Notes under the pieces: generated by a model
Database searches by the model: none
The model's input: the letters and a program-made list of their open reading frames with translations, nothing else
Told to the model about the DNA's origin: nothing
Program-made: the position numbers and the translations under genes
Assembly: GCF_019931755.1 (NCBI RefSeq)
Contig: NZ_CP082918.1
Coordinates: 3,266,001 to 3,330,000, forward strand
DNA from: Sutcliffiella horikoshii
GTDB taxonomy: Bacteria; Bacillota; Bacilli; Bacillales; Bacillaceae_I
Length of the DNA stretch: 64,000 bases
Direction: 5' to 3'
Shown: positions 54,185 to 64,000 of the stretch, in pieces
Layout: every line of letters begins with the position of its first letter
Position numbering within the stretch: position 1 is the stretch's first letter

Positions 54185-55495
54185 CTATTCCACTTCGTGT
54201 TGAAGGGATTTCTCATATGCTTCTTGGAACTTGGTGACATCACCGGCTCCCATGAAAATAATGACGCTATTCTCATGCTTAGACAACAATGCAGTTCCTT
54301 CTTCTGTCAAAATTTCTGCACGGTCTATTTTCTCGAGCAGATCATTGATTGTGAGCTTCCCTTGATTCTCGCGGGCAGAACCGAAAATATCACATAGGTA
54401 AACATGATCCGCTCCGCTTAAGCTTTCCGCAAATTCATTTAAGAATGTTTGAGTTCTTGTAAAGGTATGCGGTTGAAATACAGCAATCACGTCGCGTTCA
54501 GGATATTTCTGGTTGGCTGCATCAATAGTTGCACGGATCTCCGTTGGGTGATGCGCATAATCATCAATCAATACTTGAGAGCCTATTACTTTTTCGGAAA
54601 ATCTACGTTTAACTCCTTCAAATGTAAGCAACTGGCTTTGAATCACTTCTACAGGTATTTCCTCGTAGTGACATAGCGCGATGACAGCCAAGGAGTTCAT
54701 GATGTTGTGGTCACCATACCCATTGATTTTAAATGTAGCATAATGGTTGTTTCGTACATATACATCAAATGTGGTACCTTCTGTCGACTTTTCCACGTGA
54801 CGTGCTTGAAAATCATTTTCTTCGCCAAAGCCGTAGTAAATCACGGGAACTTTTGCTTGGATTTTTTGCAGATATTCATCATCTCCACAAGCGATGATTC
54901 CCTTTTTCACTTGCATAGCCATCTCCTGGAATGCGGAGAATACATCATCGATACTGCCGAAATAATCCGGGTGATCGAAGTCGATGTTTGTCATGATCGT
55001 GTAATCAGGATAGTAAGACAAGAAGTGTCTCTTGTACTCACATGCTTCAAATACAAAATATTCACTATCTTCTACCCCACGGCCAGTGCCATCTCCAATA
55101 AGATATGAAGTAGGCTTTGCTCCTTGAATGACATGGGAGAGCAATCCAGTTGTAGAAGTCTTTCCGTGTGCTCCCGTAACGGCAATACTGGTGTACTTCT
55201 CCATAAACTGACCCAGGAATTGCGGATAGCGAATAACTGGTATGTTAAGTTCTTTTGCCGCTTCTATCTCCTCATGTGTGTCAGGAAATGCATTACCGGC
55301 AATAACCGTCATATCTTCCTTAATATTGTCCTTATCAAAAGGAAGGATGGCGATCCCTTTTTCTTCGAGACCCTTTTGTGTAAAGAACCTCTTTTCAATA
55401 TCTGAACCTTGTACTTGAAAGTGCATATCGTCCAATATTCCGGCAAGGGCACTCATTCCTGATCCTTTAATACCAACAAAATGATAAATGGTCAT
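54185..55495 (-). CDS. murC: UDP-N-acetylmuramate-L-alanine ligase MurC
   Basis: Adds L-Ala to UDP-MurNAc in the cytosol, the first amino-acid step of peptidoglycan precursor synthesis. 436 residues: UDP-binding [17 protein letters not shown]-loop [14 protein letters not shown] near residue 110, and the C-terminal ligase motifs [15 protein letters not shown] and [13 protein letters not shown] with GGAGGTTTTTTC upstream. In B. subtilis murC also adjoins sftA; here pncB lies between. Confidence 0.98.
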   Translation of the reverse strand: MTIYHFVGIKGSGMSALAGILDDMHFQVQGSDIEKRFFTQKGLEEKGIAILPFDKDNIKEDMTVIAGNAFPDTHEEIEAAKELNIPVIRYPQFLGQFMEKYTSIAVTGAHGKTSTTGLLSHVIQGAKPTSYLIGDGTGRGVEDSEYFVFEACEYKRHFLSYYPDYTIMTNIDFDHPDYFGSIDDVFSAFQEMAMQVKKGIIACGDDEYLQKIQAKVPVIYYGFGEENDFQARHVEKSTEGTTFDVYVRNNHYATFKINGYGDHNIMNSLAVIALCHYEEIPVEVIQSQLLTFEGVKRRFSEKVIGSQVLIDDYAHHPTEIRATIDAANQKYPERDVIAVFQPHTFTRTQTFLNEFAESLSGADHVYLCDIFGSARENQGKLTINDLLEKIDRAEILTEEGTALLSKHENSVIIFMGAGDVTKFQEAYEKSLQHEVE

Positions 55496-55819
55496 GAAAA
55501 AACCTCCAACATTTATCTATATATAATTCGCTTATCTTTCTGCAAACGAACTGAATAATAGTTTTTATTTTTGTACCAAACGTAGTTTTCTCCGCATAGA
55601 TAATCCATTATATGATTAGCGTCTAAAAATGCTAATTCCCTTATTCCCTTAAGTTTAAGGATTCAAACCATATGTAGAAAAGACTTTTCTTAACAACGAC
55701 CTATTATAGCACTAATTCGAAATTTCCTCTACCGTACCGTCATGAATCGGAAATTCATAGGAAAAAACTGATAGATCTTTCTCCTACCAGTTTCTCCATA
55801 AATCACTTACTGCTATACT
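55496..55819. other. Gap murC-pncB: no gene seen
   Basis: 324 bp, AT-rich. It holds the pncB terminator at its right end and presumably the murC promoter at its left (TATAATTCGC near 55524 on the plus strand is in the wrong orientation). The inverted segment CCTTAAGTTTAAGG near 55650 is short. I see no coding potential or riboswitch. Confidence 0.6.
55762..55793 (-). terminator. Probable terminator of pncB
   Basis: Minus strand AAACTGGTAG and CTATCAGTTT pair with one G-T and one mismatch, followed by TTTCCT. Confidence 0.65.
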
Positions 55820-56905
55820 CTAATCCACTTTTTCTAGTCGTTCATTGAAGCGGTATTTTCTTCCGGCTTTCGCTTGAGGTTCCCCGTTTAACACAACGTT
55901 ATCTCCAGTAAAGCCTATATGGATTTTCAGCAGGCTTCCACCCACACCATAAATATCGACCGGCACGTTCTGCTCTTCGAATTCCCTGATGCGTTGCTCA
56001 CTGAAACCACCGCTTACCACAATCTTCACATGTTGGAAACCTTCTTTATCCAATGCTTCACGCAGTGCGAAAACAAGCGGGGCATTTACCCCTCGTGGGT
56101 CAAAGGTTCCCAGTACATCCTGATGGCGGATGAAATGCTGATCGATCATCGTTCTGGATGTATCGACCCGTACTCCCTTCAGCTTATCACCGAATTCTCT
56201 TGCCACTCTCAATGCATCTGTAATGACATCATTGTTATAGTCTACAAGCACCAACAGTTCATCCTCGGGGAACTTCGAATGGTAAGCTTTAGAAGCCTCT
56301 ACAACATCCCCATTGAATAGCTGGATGAGGGCATGCGGCATGGTACCCATCCCTTTTTTCCCCCACCATTCATTCATTGCATGGGTTGCTTGCGCTGTGG
56401 AGCCTCCGATATGCGCGGCATATCCGTCTCCGGCTTGTTGCGTATAATGATCATCACGATCTCCCATGAAAATGACTGGCTTTTGCCCTGCAGCTTTCAC
56501 TACATTATAAACATTCGTAGACACCGACGTTCTTCTGGCCAGAATCCCATCAATTACTCCTTCTAAAAATCCAAAATTCTGATAAGGGCCTGTTATAGTC
56601 ATAACCGTTTCAAACGGCGCAATTTTGTCCCCATCCTTTAAGGAATAAATCTCAAGTGATTCCGGATCATCAGCGAAAGTCTTGATCAATGCAATGACTT
56701 CATCTGTACCGCATAGCACTGCATGATCTTTTTGAAAAAATTGCATCGTCACAATATTATCTGGTTTAAACTCTCTCACGATTTCTCGTGTTTTTAAAAA
56801 ATATACAGCTGAGAACCATCCTTCTTTTACACGCTCGTCAAATTTGAACGTGCGATTGGTCAGCCTTTTAATTTTTCCTTGCAGCTTCAACTCAATTTCT
56901 TTCAT
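55820..56905 (-). CDS. pncB: Nicotinate phosphoribosyltransferase (short form)
   Basis: NAD salvage: nicotinate + PRPP to nicotinate mononucleotide. 361 residues, the compact NAPRTase type rather than the 490-residue B. subtilis YueK type. Core elements include FLEGVIDGILARRTSVSTNVYNV, GDGYAAHIGGSTAQATHAMNEWW, GVRVDTSRTMIDQHF, and the phosphate-binding KIVVSGGFSEQRIREFE with the downstream IYGVGGSLL. ATG with TAAAAGAGG/AGGAG upstream. Inserted between murC and sftA relative to B. subtilis. Confidence 0.9.
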   Translation of the reverse strand: MKEIELKLQGKIKRLTNRTFKFDERVKEGWFSAVYFLKTREIVREFKPDNIVTMQFFQKDHAVLCGTDEVIALIKTFADDPESLEIYSLKDGDKIAPFETVMTITGPYQNFGFLEGVIDGILARRTSVSTNVYNVVKAAGQKPVIFMGDRDDHYTQQAGDGYAAHIGGSTAQATHAMNEWWGKKGMGTMPHALIQLFNGDVVEASKAYHSKFPEDELLVLVDYNNDVITDALRVAREFGDKLKGVRVDTSRTMIDQHFIRHQDVLGTFDPRGVNAPLVFALREALDKEGFQHVKIVVSGGFSEQRIREFEEQNVPVDIYGVGGSLLKIHIGFTGDNVVLNGEPQAKAGRKYRFNERLEKVD

Positions 56906-57034
56906 CCTCTTAAAAGCTCCTTAAGACCCTGTTTTCGGGTTACTGTCTTGCCGGATATGCCGACTCCTATTGTTTACTAGTATTAATAATAATAGAAGAT
57001 TGTATCCATTTACAACAACTTCAGTCAAGGAGCA

Positions 57035-59467
57035 TTAAAAGTCAGAATCTTGCATACTGACAAGCTCCTCCTCTGAAACAAGTACATCTCTTGGTTTACT
57101 ACCCTTTGGACCTGATATCACACCATGAGCCTGCATCATATCAATAAGGCGGGCGGCCCTGTTATAGCCGATACGGAATCTTCTTTGCAAACTGGAAGTG
57201 GATGCCCCATTTTGATCAATTACATATTGGCATGCTTCTATAAAGAGCTCATCTTCCTCTTGTATGGTGCTATCTTTTAGCAATTCGCTTTGTTCAAACA
57301 AATAATTGGGCTTTTGTTCTTTACGTACATGAGCAACCGCTCTCTCTATCTCCTCATCTGATACGAAGTTTCCTTGTACCCTAATCGGTTTCGGAGCGCC
57401 ATTTTCAAGAAGCAGCATATCACCTCGCCCAAGAAGACGCTCGGCCCCTCCGATATCTATGATAGTCCTGGAATCGACTTGAGATGAAACAGAGAAGGCA
57501 ATCCTTGTAGGAATATTAGCCTTAATCAGCCCTGTAATAACATCAACGGAAGGACGCTGAGTGGCAATCAGTAAATGCATCCCGCAGGCACGTGCTTTTT
57601 GGGCAATCCGACAGATTGCTTCCTCTACATCACTTGGAGCAACCATCATCAGGTCGGCCAATTCATCTATGATAATGACCATATATGGCAATGTTTCTTG
57701 GTTATGCTTTTTCGCCGTTTCATTGTATTTTGCAATGTCTCTAACGCCTGCATGAACAAACAACTCATAACGGCGCTCCATCTCTTCCACTGCCCATTTC
57801 AACGCAGCCGTTGCTGCCTTTACATCTGTGATAACCGGGCTTACGAGATGGGGAATATGGTTGTAAGGTGTAAGTTCCACCATTTTTGGATCAATCAATA
57901 AAAGTTTCACTTCATCTGGTGTACTTTTGTACAACAAACTCATAATGATAGAGTTCACACAAACACTTTTTCCGGATCCCGTAGCACCGGCAATCAATCC
58001 GTGCGGCATTTTCTGTAAGTCCAAGACAACAGGTTGACCTGAAATATCCAACCCTAAAGCTACAGTCAAGGGTGAAGTATTTTGTATAAAAGATGGATGT
58101 CGAATAATTTCTCTAATAAATACAGGCTTGCTTACACGATTCGGCACTTCTATTCCAATCGTGTTTTTCCCTGGAATAGGCGCCTCCATACGTATATCCC
58201 GTGCTGACAGACTCAATTTAATGTCATCACTTAAGTTGGTGATTTTGTTTACCTTTACTCCAGGCTCTGGCTGCACTTCAAATTGGGTAACAGATGGCCC
58301 TTGTGTTGCTTTTACCACTTTCGCACCGACCCTGAAATGATGTAAAGTTTCATCCAGCAATTGCTTTTGCGCTTCTACCCAGTCCTGGTCTCCTTGAGAA
58401 TGCTGTGGTGGGATGGCAAGCATTGTAATAGGCGGTTTTCTGTAATACGGTTGCGTCACTTCTTCTTTGGAAGATATTTGCTGTTTTCTTTCTAATGAAC
58501 GTTTATCCTGTTTAAGCATAATGACATTAAACGGTATGTTCTGTTTGGAGGAAGTCTCCTTAGTTCTGTTCACTTCCGTGTTTTGCTTTTCTTTCGGTTT
58601 CTCTATAGGCTCGCTGTACTCTAGAGTTGCTGCGGATTCCTGTTGATAAGCAGTAGCATCTTCTTCAACTTCGTTAACTTCCACAATTTCTTCTTTTTCC
58701 TCAAAAGCTTTTATATCTTCTATTTCTGTTATTTCTTCTATTTCTGTTATTTCTTCTTTTTCATCTTCTTTTACCAATTGTACTTCGTTAATAGCACTGT
58801 CTATCAATGAAGTTATTGGATTTTCGTCTTCCATGATGTCTCCTGAAGAATCATTTTCTTCTTCTATTAACTCATCACTAAAAGCCTGTACCTTTGATTC
58901 ATCTTTGTACGTAATTTCTTCAAAATTTGCACTAGAGTAGCCTTCAAGTGGACTCAGTTCAGCTATTTCATTTGAAATTGATTCTCTACTGAGCAGCTCG
59001 ATCTCAGGTATATATTCTTCTTTCTTTTCCGGAAATGGTCGTGATTTATATCCATAAATCGGGGACACCACTTCAGTAGGATGGAAAGGTTGTTTATTTT
59101 TATTTGTTACTTTTTCAAAGGCTCTAGGCGTGATTTTTTTCTTTGTCGGTTCTTGCTTTTTCACTGGCTCTTCAGTCGCTGCTTTTTCTTGTTCTACTTT
59201 TATAGATTCAGCCTTGGTTTTTTCTGCCGGTTTACTGGGTTGTTGAACTTTTGACTTTTTTCTTTTTTCCTGTCTTGGCTGTTGTTCTTTTTTACCTTCA
59301 TCTGGTATAAGAGGAAAGCGAAATTTCCCTGTAGGATACTGATAAGCGACTTTTGCTGTTAGTTGTTTTTGCTTATTTTCCGGTTTCTTAGCGTAATCTT
59401 GCTCAATGGTTCTTTCTTCCTCGTCACTTAGCTGAGCAAACAGCTTTTTAAACCAGTTCACATTCAT
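57035..59467 (-). CDS. sftA: SftA: septum-associated FtsK-like DNA translocase
   Basis: Moves chromosome DNA away from the closing septum. 810 residues: charged linker (about 30-390) full of Lys/Glu with a repeated [12 protein letters not shown] segment near 220-240; then the FtsK motor with Walker [13 protein letters not shown] (about residue 495), Walker B LLLIDPKM and [16 protein letters not shown]-terminal winged-helix gamma domain ([23 protein letters not shown]). No membrane helices at the N-terminus, which separates SftA (YtpS/YtpT) from SpoIIIE. The GTG at 59470 is followed by ATG 59467, taken as start. Confidence 0.95.
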   Translation of the reverse strand: MNVNWFKKLFAQLSDEEERTIEQDYAKKPENKQKQLTAKVAYQYPTGKFRFPLIPDEGKKEQQPRQEKRKKSKVQQPSKPAEKTKAESIKVEQEKAATEEPVKKQEPTKKKITPRAFEKVTNKNKQPFHPTEVVSPIYGYKSRPFPEKKEEYIPEIELLSRESISNEIAELSPLEGYSSANFEEITYKDESKVQAFSDELIEEENDSSGDIMEDENPITSLIDSAINEVQLVKEDEKEEITEIEEITEIEDIKAFEEKEEIVEVNEVEEDATAYQQESAATLEYSEPIEKPKEKQNTEVNRTKETSSKQNIPFNVIMLKQDKRSLERKQQISSKEEVTQPYYRKPPITMLAIPPQHSQGDQDWVEAQKQLLDETLHHFRVGAKVVKATQGPSVTQFEVQPEPGVKVNKITNLSDDIKLSLSARDIRMEAPIPGKNTIGIEVPNRVSKPVFIREIIRHPSFIQNTSPLTVALGLDISGQPVVLDLQKMPHGLIAGATGSGKSVCVNSIIMSLLYKSTPDEVKLLLIDPKMVELTPYNHIPHLVSPVITDVKAATAALKWAVEEMERRYELFVHAGVRDIAKYNETAKKHNQETLPYMVIIIDELADLMMVAPSDVEEAICRIAQKARACGMHLLIATQRPSVDVITGLIKANIPTRIAFSVSSQVDSRTIIDIGGAERLLGRGDMLLLENGAPKPIRVQGNFVSDEEIERAVAHVRKEQKPNYLFEQSELLKDSTIQEEDELFIEACQYVIDQNGASTSSLQRRFRIGYNRAARLIDMMQAHGVISGPKGSKPRDVLVSEEELVSMQDSDF

Positions 59468-59514
59468 CACACTCTTTCTTTGTTGTTCGTAACCTGCTTT
59501 TTAACAGGTTCAGT

Positions 59515-59545
59515 AGGCAAAAAACCACTAGAGAGCATCTAGTGG
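59515..59545 (-). terminator. Terminator of ytpR
   Basis: CCACTAGA and TCTAGTGG form a perfect 8-bp stem, followed on the minus strand by TTTTTTGCC. Separates ytpR from sftA. Confidence 0.88.
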
Positions 59546-59569
59546 TGAAAAATAAAAGGCATCTCGGAA

Positions 59570-60187
59570 TTAACTTAAAAACGGTTGTCCCGCTTCATAT
59601 TTTCCAGCTTCTAAAACAAGGATGCCTTTTTCAGCCGGTGCGTCGGGAAGATCGAGTTCTTTCGCCGAACAAATCATTCCTGAGGATGCAACGCCTCTCA
59701 GTTCTGCATCTTTAATGACAAGTCCGCTAGGCATCACTGCTCCGACCTTTGCCACTACGACATATTGCCCGCTATCCACATTGGGGGCACCACAAACAAT
59801 CTGAAGTACTTCTGTCCCTACATCCACTTTACATACGCTTAGTTTGTCTGCATTTGGGTGTTTCTCCTTTTCCGTCACATGTCCTACGACAAATTTGGGG
59901 CTGAGGTCGGGATTAAGTGTTTCCTTTACACCATTTTCGTTCAACGCTTTATTAAGTTCTGCAATCAGGTCTTCTGTCAGGTTAACTGGGCCTTTGAAGT
60001 CGTTGACTGCTACATATTTGGATGCATTGAAAAGGTTGTATCCTGCTATTTCTTTTGTTTCTTTATCTATAATCTTCGCAATGTCTCCGGTTTTTTCTAC
60101 CATTCGATTGTTTAAATTGATTTCTTTTATGTAGATTAGTAGTGTGTCGCCTATGCCTTCTTGGTTATAGTACACGTTAATGGTCAT
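59570..60187 (-). CDS. ytpR: YtpR: tRNA-binding-domain protein
   Basis: 205 residues: N-terminal DUF4479 domain (about 1-90) and C-terminal OB-fold tRNA-binding domain like that of PheT and MetRS ([26 protein letters not shown] through [30 protein letters not shown]). Binds tRNA or structured RNA; biological role unknown. ATG with AAGGAAGAAAAAC upstream. In B. subtilis it sits between ytpQ and sftA; here repeat copy G separates it from ytpQ. Confidence 0.93.
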   Translation of the reverse strand: MTINVYYNQEGIGDTLLIYIKEINLNNRMVEKTGDIAKIIDKETKEIAGYNLFNASKYVAVNDFKGPVNLTEDLIAELNKALNENGVKETLNPDLSPKFVVGHVTEKEKHPNADKLSVCKVDVGTEVLQIVCGAPNVDSGQYVVVAKVGAVMPSGLVIKDAELRGVASSGMICSAKELDLPDAPAEKGILVLEAGKYEAGQPFLS

Positions 60188-60230
60188 GTTTTTCTTCCTT
60201 TCTTATATAAGATAAGAGTAGCTTTGACTT

Positions 60231-60359
60231 CCAGTTTCCTTGCGTTCCAGGTGTTCGCTTTCTGCGGGAAGGTGCTTGAGCCTCCTCACTTCGTTGCGGG
60301 GTCTCAACCAACCTTTTCTCCCCCGCTGGAGTCTCACACCTTGCACTTCAGTCAACTGG
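60231..60359 (+). repeat. Imperfect-palindrome repeat, copy G (subfamily III)
   Basis: 129 bp. CCAGTT/AACTGG, a 12/12 internal loop, AGGTGT/ACACCT, a 9/9 loop TCGCTTTCT/TGGAGTCTC, GCGGG/CCCGC, AAGGT/ACCTT, TTGAG/CTCAA. Lies between ytpR and ytpQ. Confidence 0.93.
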
Positions 60360-60377
60360 GGGTATATATTTACTTAC

Positions 60378-61187
60378 TTATTTATTTTTTTTGTTGTCTT
60401 TTCCCAGGATGAATATTGGTTCTAGTTCTCCTTCTTCATAAAGGAAGGACAGGGCGGTTATCGGGATTTTGCCGTTTACGAAAAAGCTCATGGTCAGTTC
60501 GGCAAGGATATCATAGCCTACTTCGTTTTGAATATCTGAAAGTATCAAAACATCCTGATGAGGAACAGATACAGTCATCGTTCCAGATACTTGCTTCTTA
60601 AAGGAATCTAAGAAAGAGTCGTTTAATATTCTGCTTGCATCGTATCCATCATTGGAACGAACAAAATAAAAGGTATTTCCTGCGACCACATCTTCTTTCA
60701 TATTTGTCGGAAGCGATCTAACATTAAACATGGCCATTTCTTTAATGGTGTTCTTGGTTAAATTCTCTCTTTGAAGAAGTTGCTCATCAATTAATTTATA
60801 GGACTTTCCCAAATCTACCGCATAGTAAATTCTAGTTTCCGCTGTATGGTCATCATAAACCAACGGAATGTCATTACTTGTCGTTGGAAATGAGGTAGAG
60901 CGGATAACAGGATAGATATGGCGTTCCGCACCATTCAATTGAACAGGCATCTTCATGCTTGTTAGAGCTTCTTTGACATAATACACATATTCTTCAATCG
61001 CATTTAAATCATTTGATTGTTCGTATTTTGATAGCACACCCTGCAGTGAGATAGAGATTCCCTTTTGCGTTTCCTTATCTTCAACCCGTAAGGATTCTTT
61101 TTCTCGATCATATGTAAATACCCAGTTTGGATGGGATAATTTCTCTTCCATTAATCTTTTAATTTTAAGTACTGTCATTTTTTCCAT
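60378..61187 (-). CDS. ytpQ: YtpQ: DUF1444 protein
   Basis: 269 residues of the DUF1444 family, function unknown, conserved beside ytpP/ytpR in Bacillus. Cytosolic, no membrane segment; recognisable blocks include IYPVIRSTSFP, YYAVDLGKSYKLIDEQLL and the C-terminal SFFVNGKIPITALSFLYEEGELEPIFILGKD. ATG 61187, nine bases from AAAGGA, chosen over an upstream TTG. Upstream (to the right) the B. subtilis order stops; ytpP is not present here. Confidence 0.92.
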   Translation of the reverse strand: MEKMTVLKIKRLMEEKLSHPNWVFTYDREKESLRVEDKETQKGISISLQGVLSKYEQSNDLNAIEEYVYYVKEALTSMKMPVQLNGAERHIYPVIRSTSFPTTSNDIPLVYDDHTAETRIYYAVDLGKSYKLIDEQLLQRENLTKNTIKEMAMFNVRSLPTNMKEDVVAGNTFYFVRSNDGYDASRILNDSFLDSFKKQVSGTMTVSVPHQDVLILSDIQNEVGYDILAELTMSFFVNGKIPITALSFLYEEGELEPIFILGKDNKKNK

Positions 61188-61846
61188 GAGAAACAATCCT
61201 TTCTCTCTATTGCTTACCCTTTATTGTACAACAAATCAATGAAAGAATGTAATTGTCGAAGTCTGTTTTATAAAAAGAAGTCTAACATGTCATGTTCCAT
61301 CTTCATTTTCTTTACTTATTGACTACATACCCCTTTCTACCTGTACTTCATCCTCCAAAAGGCCTTAAACACCTGTTGATTGTCTGAAACTTAGTGCTCA
61401 AATTGACATCCTTTATTCTTTTAGGAATAGAGAGGCTAGTAGATTTTGCTTGTTTTTCAGTAGAGTGTAAAATATTGGAGGCTTCTAGGACATTCCCACT
61501 ATTAACCATCCCTCTGTTAAATAATGACTATATATAACGTTAACCCTTATTACATAGAATTATTTTACAATTTTACTTCGTTTTGTCACTTTTTATCCAA
61601 CCTCTACCAATTCCCTATATTGAAAAACGTGTCTCTTACTAACGGACTATTTTTAGAATATTCTGATACTTTTCCTCTTATTTCGACACTATTCTTCTAC
61701 ACACTTTATTAATCTTTAATTGTCACCGAGATTACTCCTACATAGCGCAAGACTCTACCTTCTCAATTGGCAGGTAGACATTTTCTAAAGGAAAAGGGGG
61801 GAGATTCATCGGTTTTTTTGTATTTAATTTTAAAGGGGGATGTTGA
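61188..61846. other. Gap ytpQ-bpr: promoter region, no gene supported
   Basis: 659 bp, AT-rich, no hairpin terminator needed because the flanking genes diverge. Long plus-strand frames are crossed but lack ribosome-binding sites. The length suggests a regulated upstream region for the protease gene; I cannot define a -35/-10 pair with confidence. Confidence 0.6.
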
Positions 61847-64000
61847 ATGAGTAGGAAGAACAAACGTAATTTTGCTAGAGTATTCAGTATCATTATGTGT
61901 TTATTACTGATCGCCCCAAGCTTTATCCCTGGTACAGCTTCTGCACAAGGGACCAAAGCTTCCGTCTCTTTGGGTGAATCTAAAGAAGTGATGGCAAGTA
62001 AAATAACGGATCGCTTATCGACCCAGTTTTCCAAAGATGGGGAAAAGGTTACCTTCCTTATCAAATTTAAAGAACAGGTAGATACGCAGGCAGTAGCTGC
62101 TAAAGCTGTGGAAGCAGCAAAGGCACAAAAAGCTTCTGCTGGACAAGAAAAACTGATGAAACGTAATGCTGTTGTCTCTGAGTTAAGAGCAACATCAATC
62201 GAAACCCAAGCAAATGTAAAAGAGTATCTTGAAAAAGCGGTAGCAGATGGAAAAGCAAAGGACATCCAATCCTTCTATGTAGTAAACGGTATGGCCGTTA
62301 CTGCTACGAAAGAAGTAATGGAAGAGCTTGCTAGATTCCCAGAAATCGAAAAGCTTCTACCAAACGAAGTACGTCAGTTAGACCCAGCGGCAGAAGCAGC
62401 TGCTACAACTGAAATTGAAGTAGAAGAAAAGCCTGCTGCAGGCCTTGAGAACATTGAGTGGGGCGTTGCCCAAATCGGTGCTCCTCAAGCATGGGAAATG
62501 GGTGTTGACGGTCAAGGCACTGTAGTTGCAAGCATTGATACTGGTGTTCAGTGGGATCACCCGGCATTAATGGAAAAATATCGCGGCTACAATGGCGGTA
62601 GTGCAAACCATGAGTACAACTGGTTTGATGCTACTCCTGCAAACCAATCCACTCCTTACGATGATGACGGTCACGGTACGCACGTAACAGGTACGATGGT
62701 CGGTGCTGAGCCGAACGGATCCAACCAAGTTGGTGTTGCTCCTGGAGCAAAATGGATCGGCGTTAAAGCATTTACTCCATCCGGTGGTACGGACGTTGCC
62801 CTTCTTGCAGCTGGTGAATGGATTCTAGCTCCTAAAGATGCTAGCGGAACTCCAAACCCTGCAATGGCTCCGGACGTTGTTAACAACTCTTGGGGCGGCG
62901 GACCTGGTTTAGATGAGTGGTACCGTCCAATGGTTCAAGCATGGGTTGCAGCTGATATCTTCCCTGCATTCGCAGCTGGAAATACGCGTATCGGAAACCC
63001 TGGTGGTCCTGGATCTGTTTCCACACCTGGTAACTATCCAGAATCTTTTGCAACTGGTGCAACGGATGTAAACATGAACCTTGCTAGCTTCTCTTTACAA
63101 GGTCCATCTCCTTACGATGAAATCAAGCCTGAAGTATCCGCACCTGGAGTTGGAGTTCGTTCTTCCTTCCCTGGAAACGAGTATGGCGCTGCTAGTGGAA
63201 CTTCCATGGCAAGCCCGCACGTAGCTGGTGTGGTTGCATTACTAAAGCAAGTTAACTCTAACTTGACTGTGGCAGACATTGAGGAAATCTTAATGACTAC
63301 TGCAACGGAAAGAACAGATTCCAACTTCCCTGACTCTCCAAACAACGGATATGGCCATGGTATCATCAATGCATTTGATGCTGTATCTTCCATCATTTCC
63401 GGTCTTGGAAAAATCAAAGGGCAAGTTGCAAAGGATGGAGAAGATAGCGAAGCTCCAACTTTTGAACATACAGCACCTGCTGAAACTTATGCTGGCATGA
63501 ATTTGCCTCTAAGCATTCACGTTCAGGATAATGTAAGTATTTCTTCTGTAACACTGCAATATCAAAACACTGCTGGTGAGTGGGTTGACCTTGCTGCAGA
63601 GCGTGCATCTGGCTCTTACAATGACGCTACTTACACAGCATCCATTCCTGGTGATGACATTGATGAACCTTCCGTATCTTATCGTTGGCACATTGTTGAC
63701 TTCGGTGGCAATGAAGTAACATCTGATACGTACGAAGTAAGTGTTCAACCAGGTATTACACTAGGGTATTCTACTGATTTTGAATCAGATCCTGTAGGTT
63801 GGTATTCTTTCGGAGCTAATGACGTTTGGGAATGGGGTGTACCAACAAGTGGCCCTGAATCCGCAAACTCAGGCGAAAAAGTATTTGCTACAAATCTTGC
63901 GGATAACTATGGTAATAGCGCAAACATGACACTAGTAATGCCTCCTGTTGATCTTCCTGCTGACAGCCCGGCTTACTTGCAGTTCATGAATTGGCATAAC
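61847..64000 (+). CDS. bpr: Bacillopeptidase F-like subtilisin (S8), cut at the right edge
   Basis: Secreted serine protease; 718 residues lie in the window and no stop is reached. Signal peptide MSRKNKRNFARVFSIIMCLLLIAPSFIPGTASA, then an inhibitor-I9-like propeptide (to about 205), and the S8 domain: Asp about 230 (IASIDTGVQWDHP), His about 275 (DDDGHGTHVTGT), Ser about 454 (SGTSMASPHVAG), with AAGN for the oxyanion hole. After about 530 a beta-rich region with Ig/MAM-like features starts (LGYSTDFESDPVGWY). Order and sequence style fit Bpr. AAAGGGGG is 7 bases before ATG. In B. subtilis bpr is elsewhere. Confidence 0.93.
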   Translation, partial: MSRKNKRNFARVFSIIMCLLLIAPSFIPGTASAQGTKASVSLGESKEVMASKITDRLSTQFSKDGEKVTFLIKFKEQVDTQAVAAKAVEAAKAQKASAGQEKLMKRNAVVSELRATSIETQANVKEYLEKAVADGKAKDIQSFYVVNGMAVTATKEVMEELARFPEIEKLLPNEVRQLDPAAEAAATTEIEVEEKPAAGLENIEWGVAQIGAPQAWEMGVDGQGTVVASIDTGVQWDHPALMEKYRGYNGGSANHEYNWFDATPANQSTPYDDDGHGTHVTGTMVGAEPNGSNQVGVAPGAKWIGVKAFTPSGGTDVALLAAGEWILAPKDASGTPNPAMAPDVVNNSWGGGPGLDEWYRPMVQAWVAADIFPAFAAGNTRIGNPGGPGSVSTPGNYPESFATGATDVNMNLASFSLQGPSPYDEIKPEVSAPGVGVRSSFPGNEYGAASGTSMASPHVAGVVALLKQVNSNLTVADIEEILMTTATERTDSNFPDSPNNGYGHGIINAFDAVSSIISGLGKIKGQVAKDGEDSEAPTFEHTAPAETYAGMNLPLSIHVQDNVSISSVTLQYQNTAGEWVDLAAERASGSYNDATYTASIPGDDIDEPSVSYRWHIVDFGGNEVTSDTYEVSVQPGITLGYSTDFESDPVGWYSFGANDVWEWGVPTSGPESANSGEKVFATNLADNYGNSANMTLVMPPVDLPADSPAYLQFMNWHN

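Noticed and set aside
57035..59467. SftA considered as SpoIIIE
   Set aside because: No N-terminal membrane helices; the charged soluble linker and the place next to ytpR/murC fit SftA.
61524..61712. 62-codon frame in the gap before bpr
   Set aside because: AT-rich, Phe/Tyr/Leu-biased translation typical of non-coding DNA, and no ribosome-binding site.

Overview
The window reads as chromosomal DNA of a Bacillus-type Firmicute (Bacillaceae). Between about 8.9 and 61.2 kb the gene order is nearly that of the B. subtilis chromosome: ackA-ytxK-tpx-ytfJ-ytfI-yteJ-sppA-NAD kinase-ytcJ-ytcI-sspA-thiI-nifZ-braB-ezrA-hisJ-refZ-ytsP-dgcP-rpsD-tyrS-acsA-acuABC-motPS-ccpA-aroA-ytxJHG-murC-sftA-ytpR-ytpQ. 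Spore genes (an alpha/beta SASP behind a sigma-G-type promoter, a GerW/YtfJ homologue), a sigma-B-type promoter and a Tyr T-box support this. It is not B. subtilis itself: several genes have been inserted (PBP, MFS transporter, FtsA-like protein, AmpS, PncB, megL, unknown proteins), and the ends (ytkL, M24 peptidase, ald, ytkK; a bacillopeptidase F running off the right edge) have other neighbours.

Layout. 0-8.5 kb: metabolic genes (YtkL hydrolase, Xaa-Pro peptidase, alanine dehydrogenase, YtkK, NCS1 permease, EcsC-like protein, acetate kinase). 8.9-18.3 kb: methyltransferase, thiol peroxidase, spore/membrane proteins, NAD kinase, amidohydrolase, acyl-CoA synthetase. 18.4-31 kb: SASP, tRNA thiolation pair ThiI/NifZ, BraB, division regulators EzrA and RefZ, MegL, DgcP. 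31-46 kb: S4 with its leader, TyrS with T-box, a bifunctional PBP, the acetate-activation module AcsA/AcuABC and the sodium stator MotPS. 46-61 kb: CcpA, AroA, an FtsA-like protein, stress genes ytxGHJ, MurC, PncB, SftA, YtpR, YtpQ. CcpA lies in the same window as several of its likely targets: cre-like sites stand upstream of ackA, ald, megL and acsA/acuA.

The least expected content is between the genes. Seven copies of a 126-186 bp imperfect-palindrome repeat (A-G) share conserved internal-loop sequences, while their helices change with compensating substitutions on both arms. One copy is inserted inside another repeat (25956-26190), one lies in the tyrS 5' leader downstream of the T-box, and others separate genes that are adjacent in B. 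subtilis. There are also four degenerate tandem arrays in intergenic gaps (20-21 bp units at 10.7 and 39.6 kb; exactly 52 bp units of the same family at 33.1 and 53.9 kb). I see no rRNA, tRNA, CRISPR array, prophage or transposase gene. Function statements rest on recognised families and visible motifs; no database search was possible.
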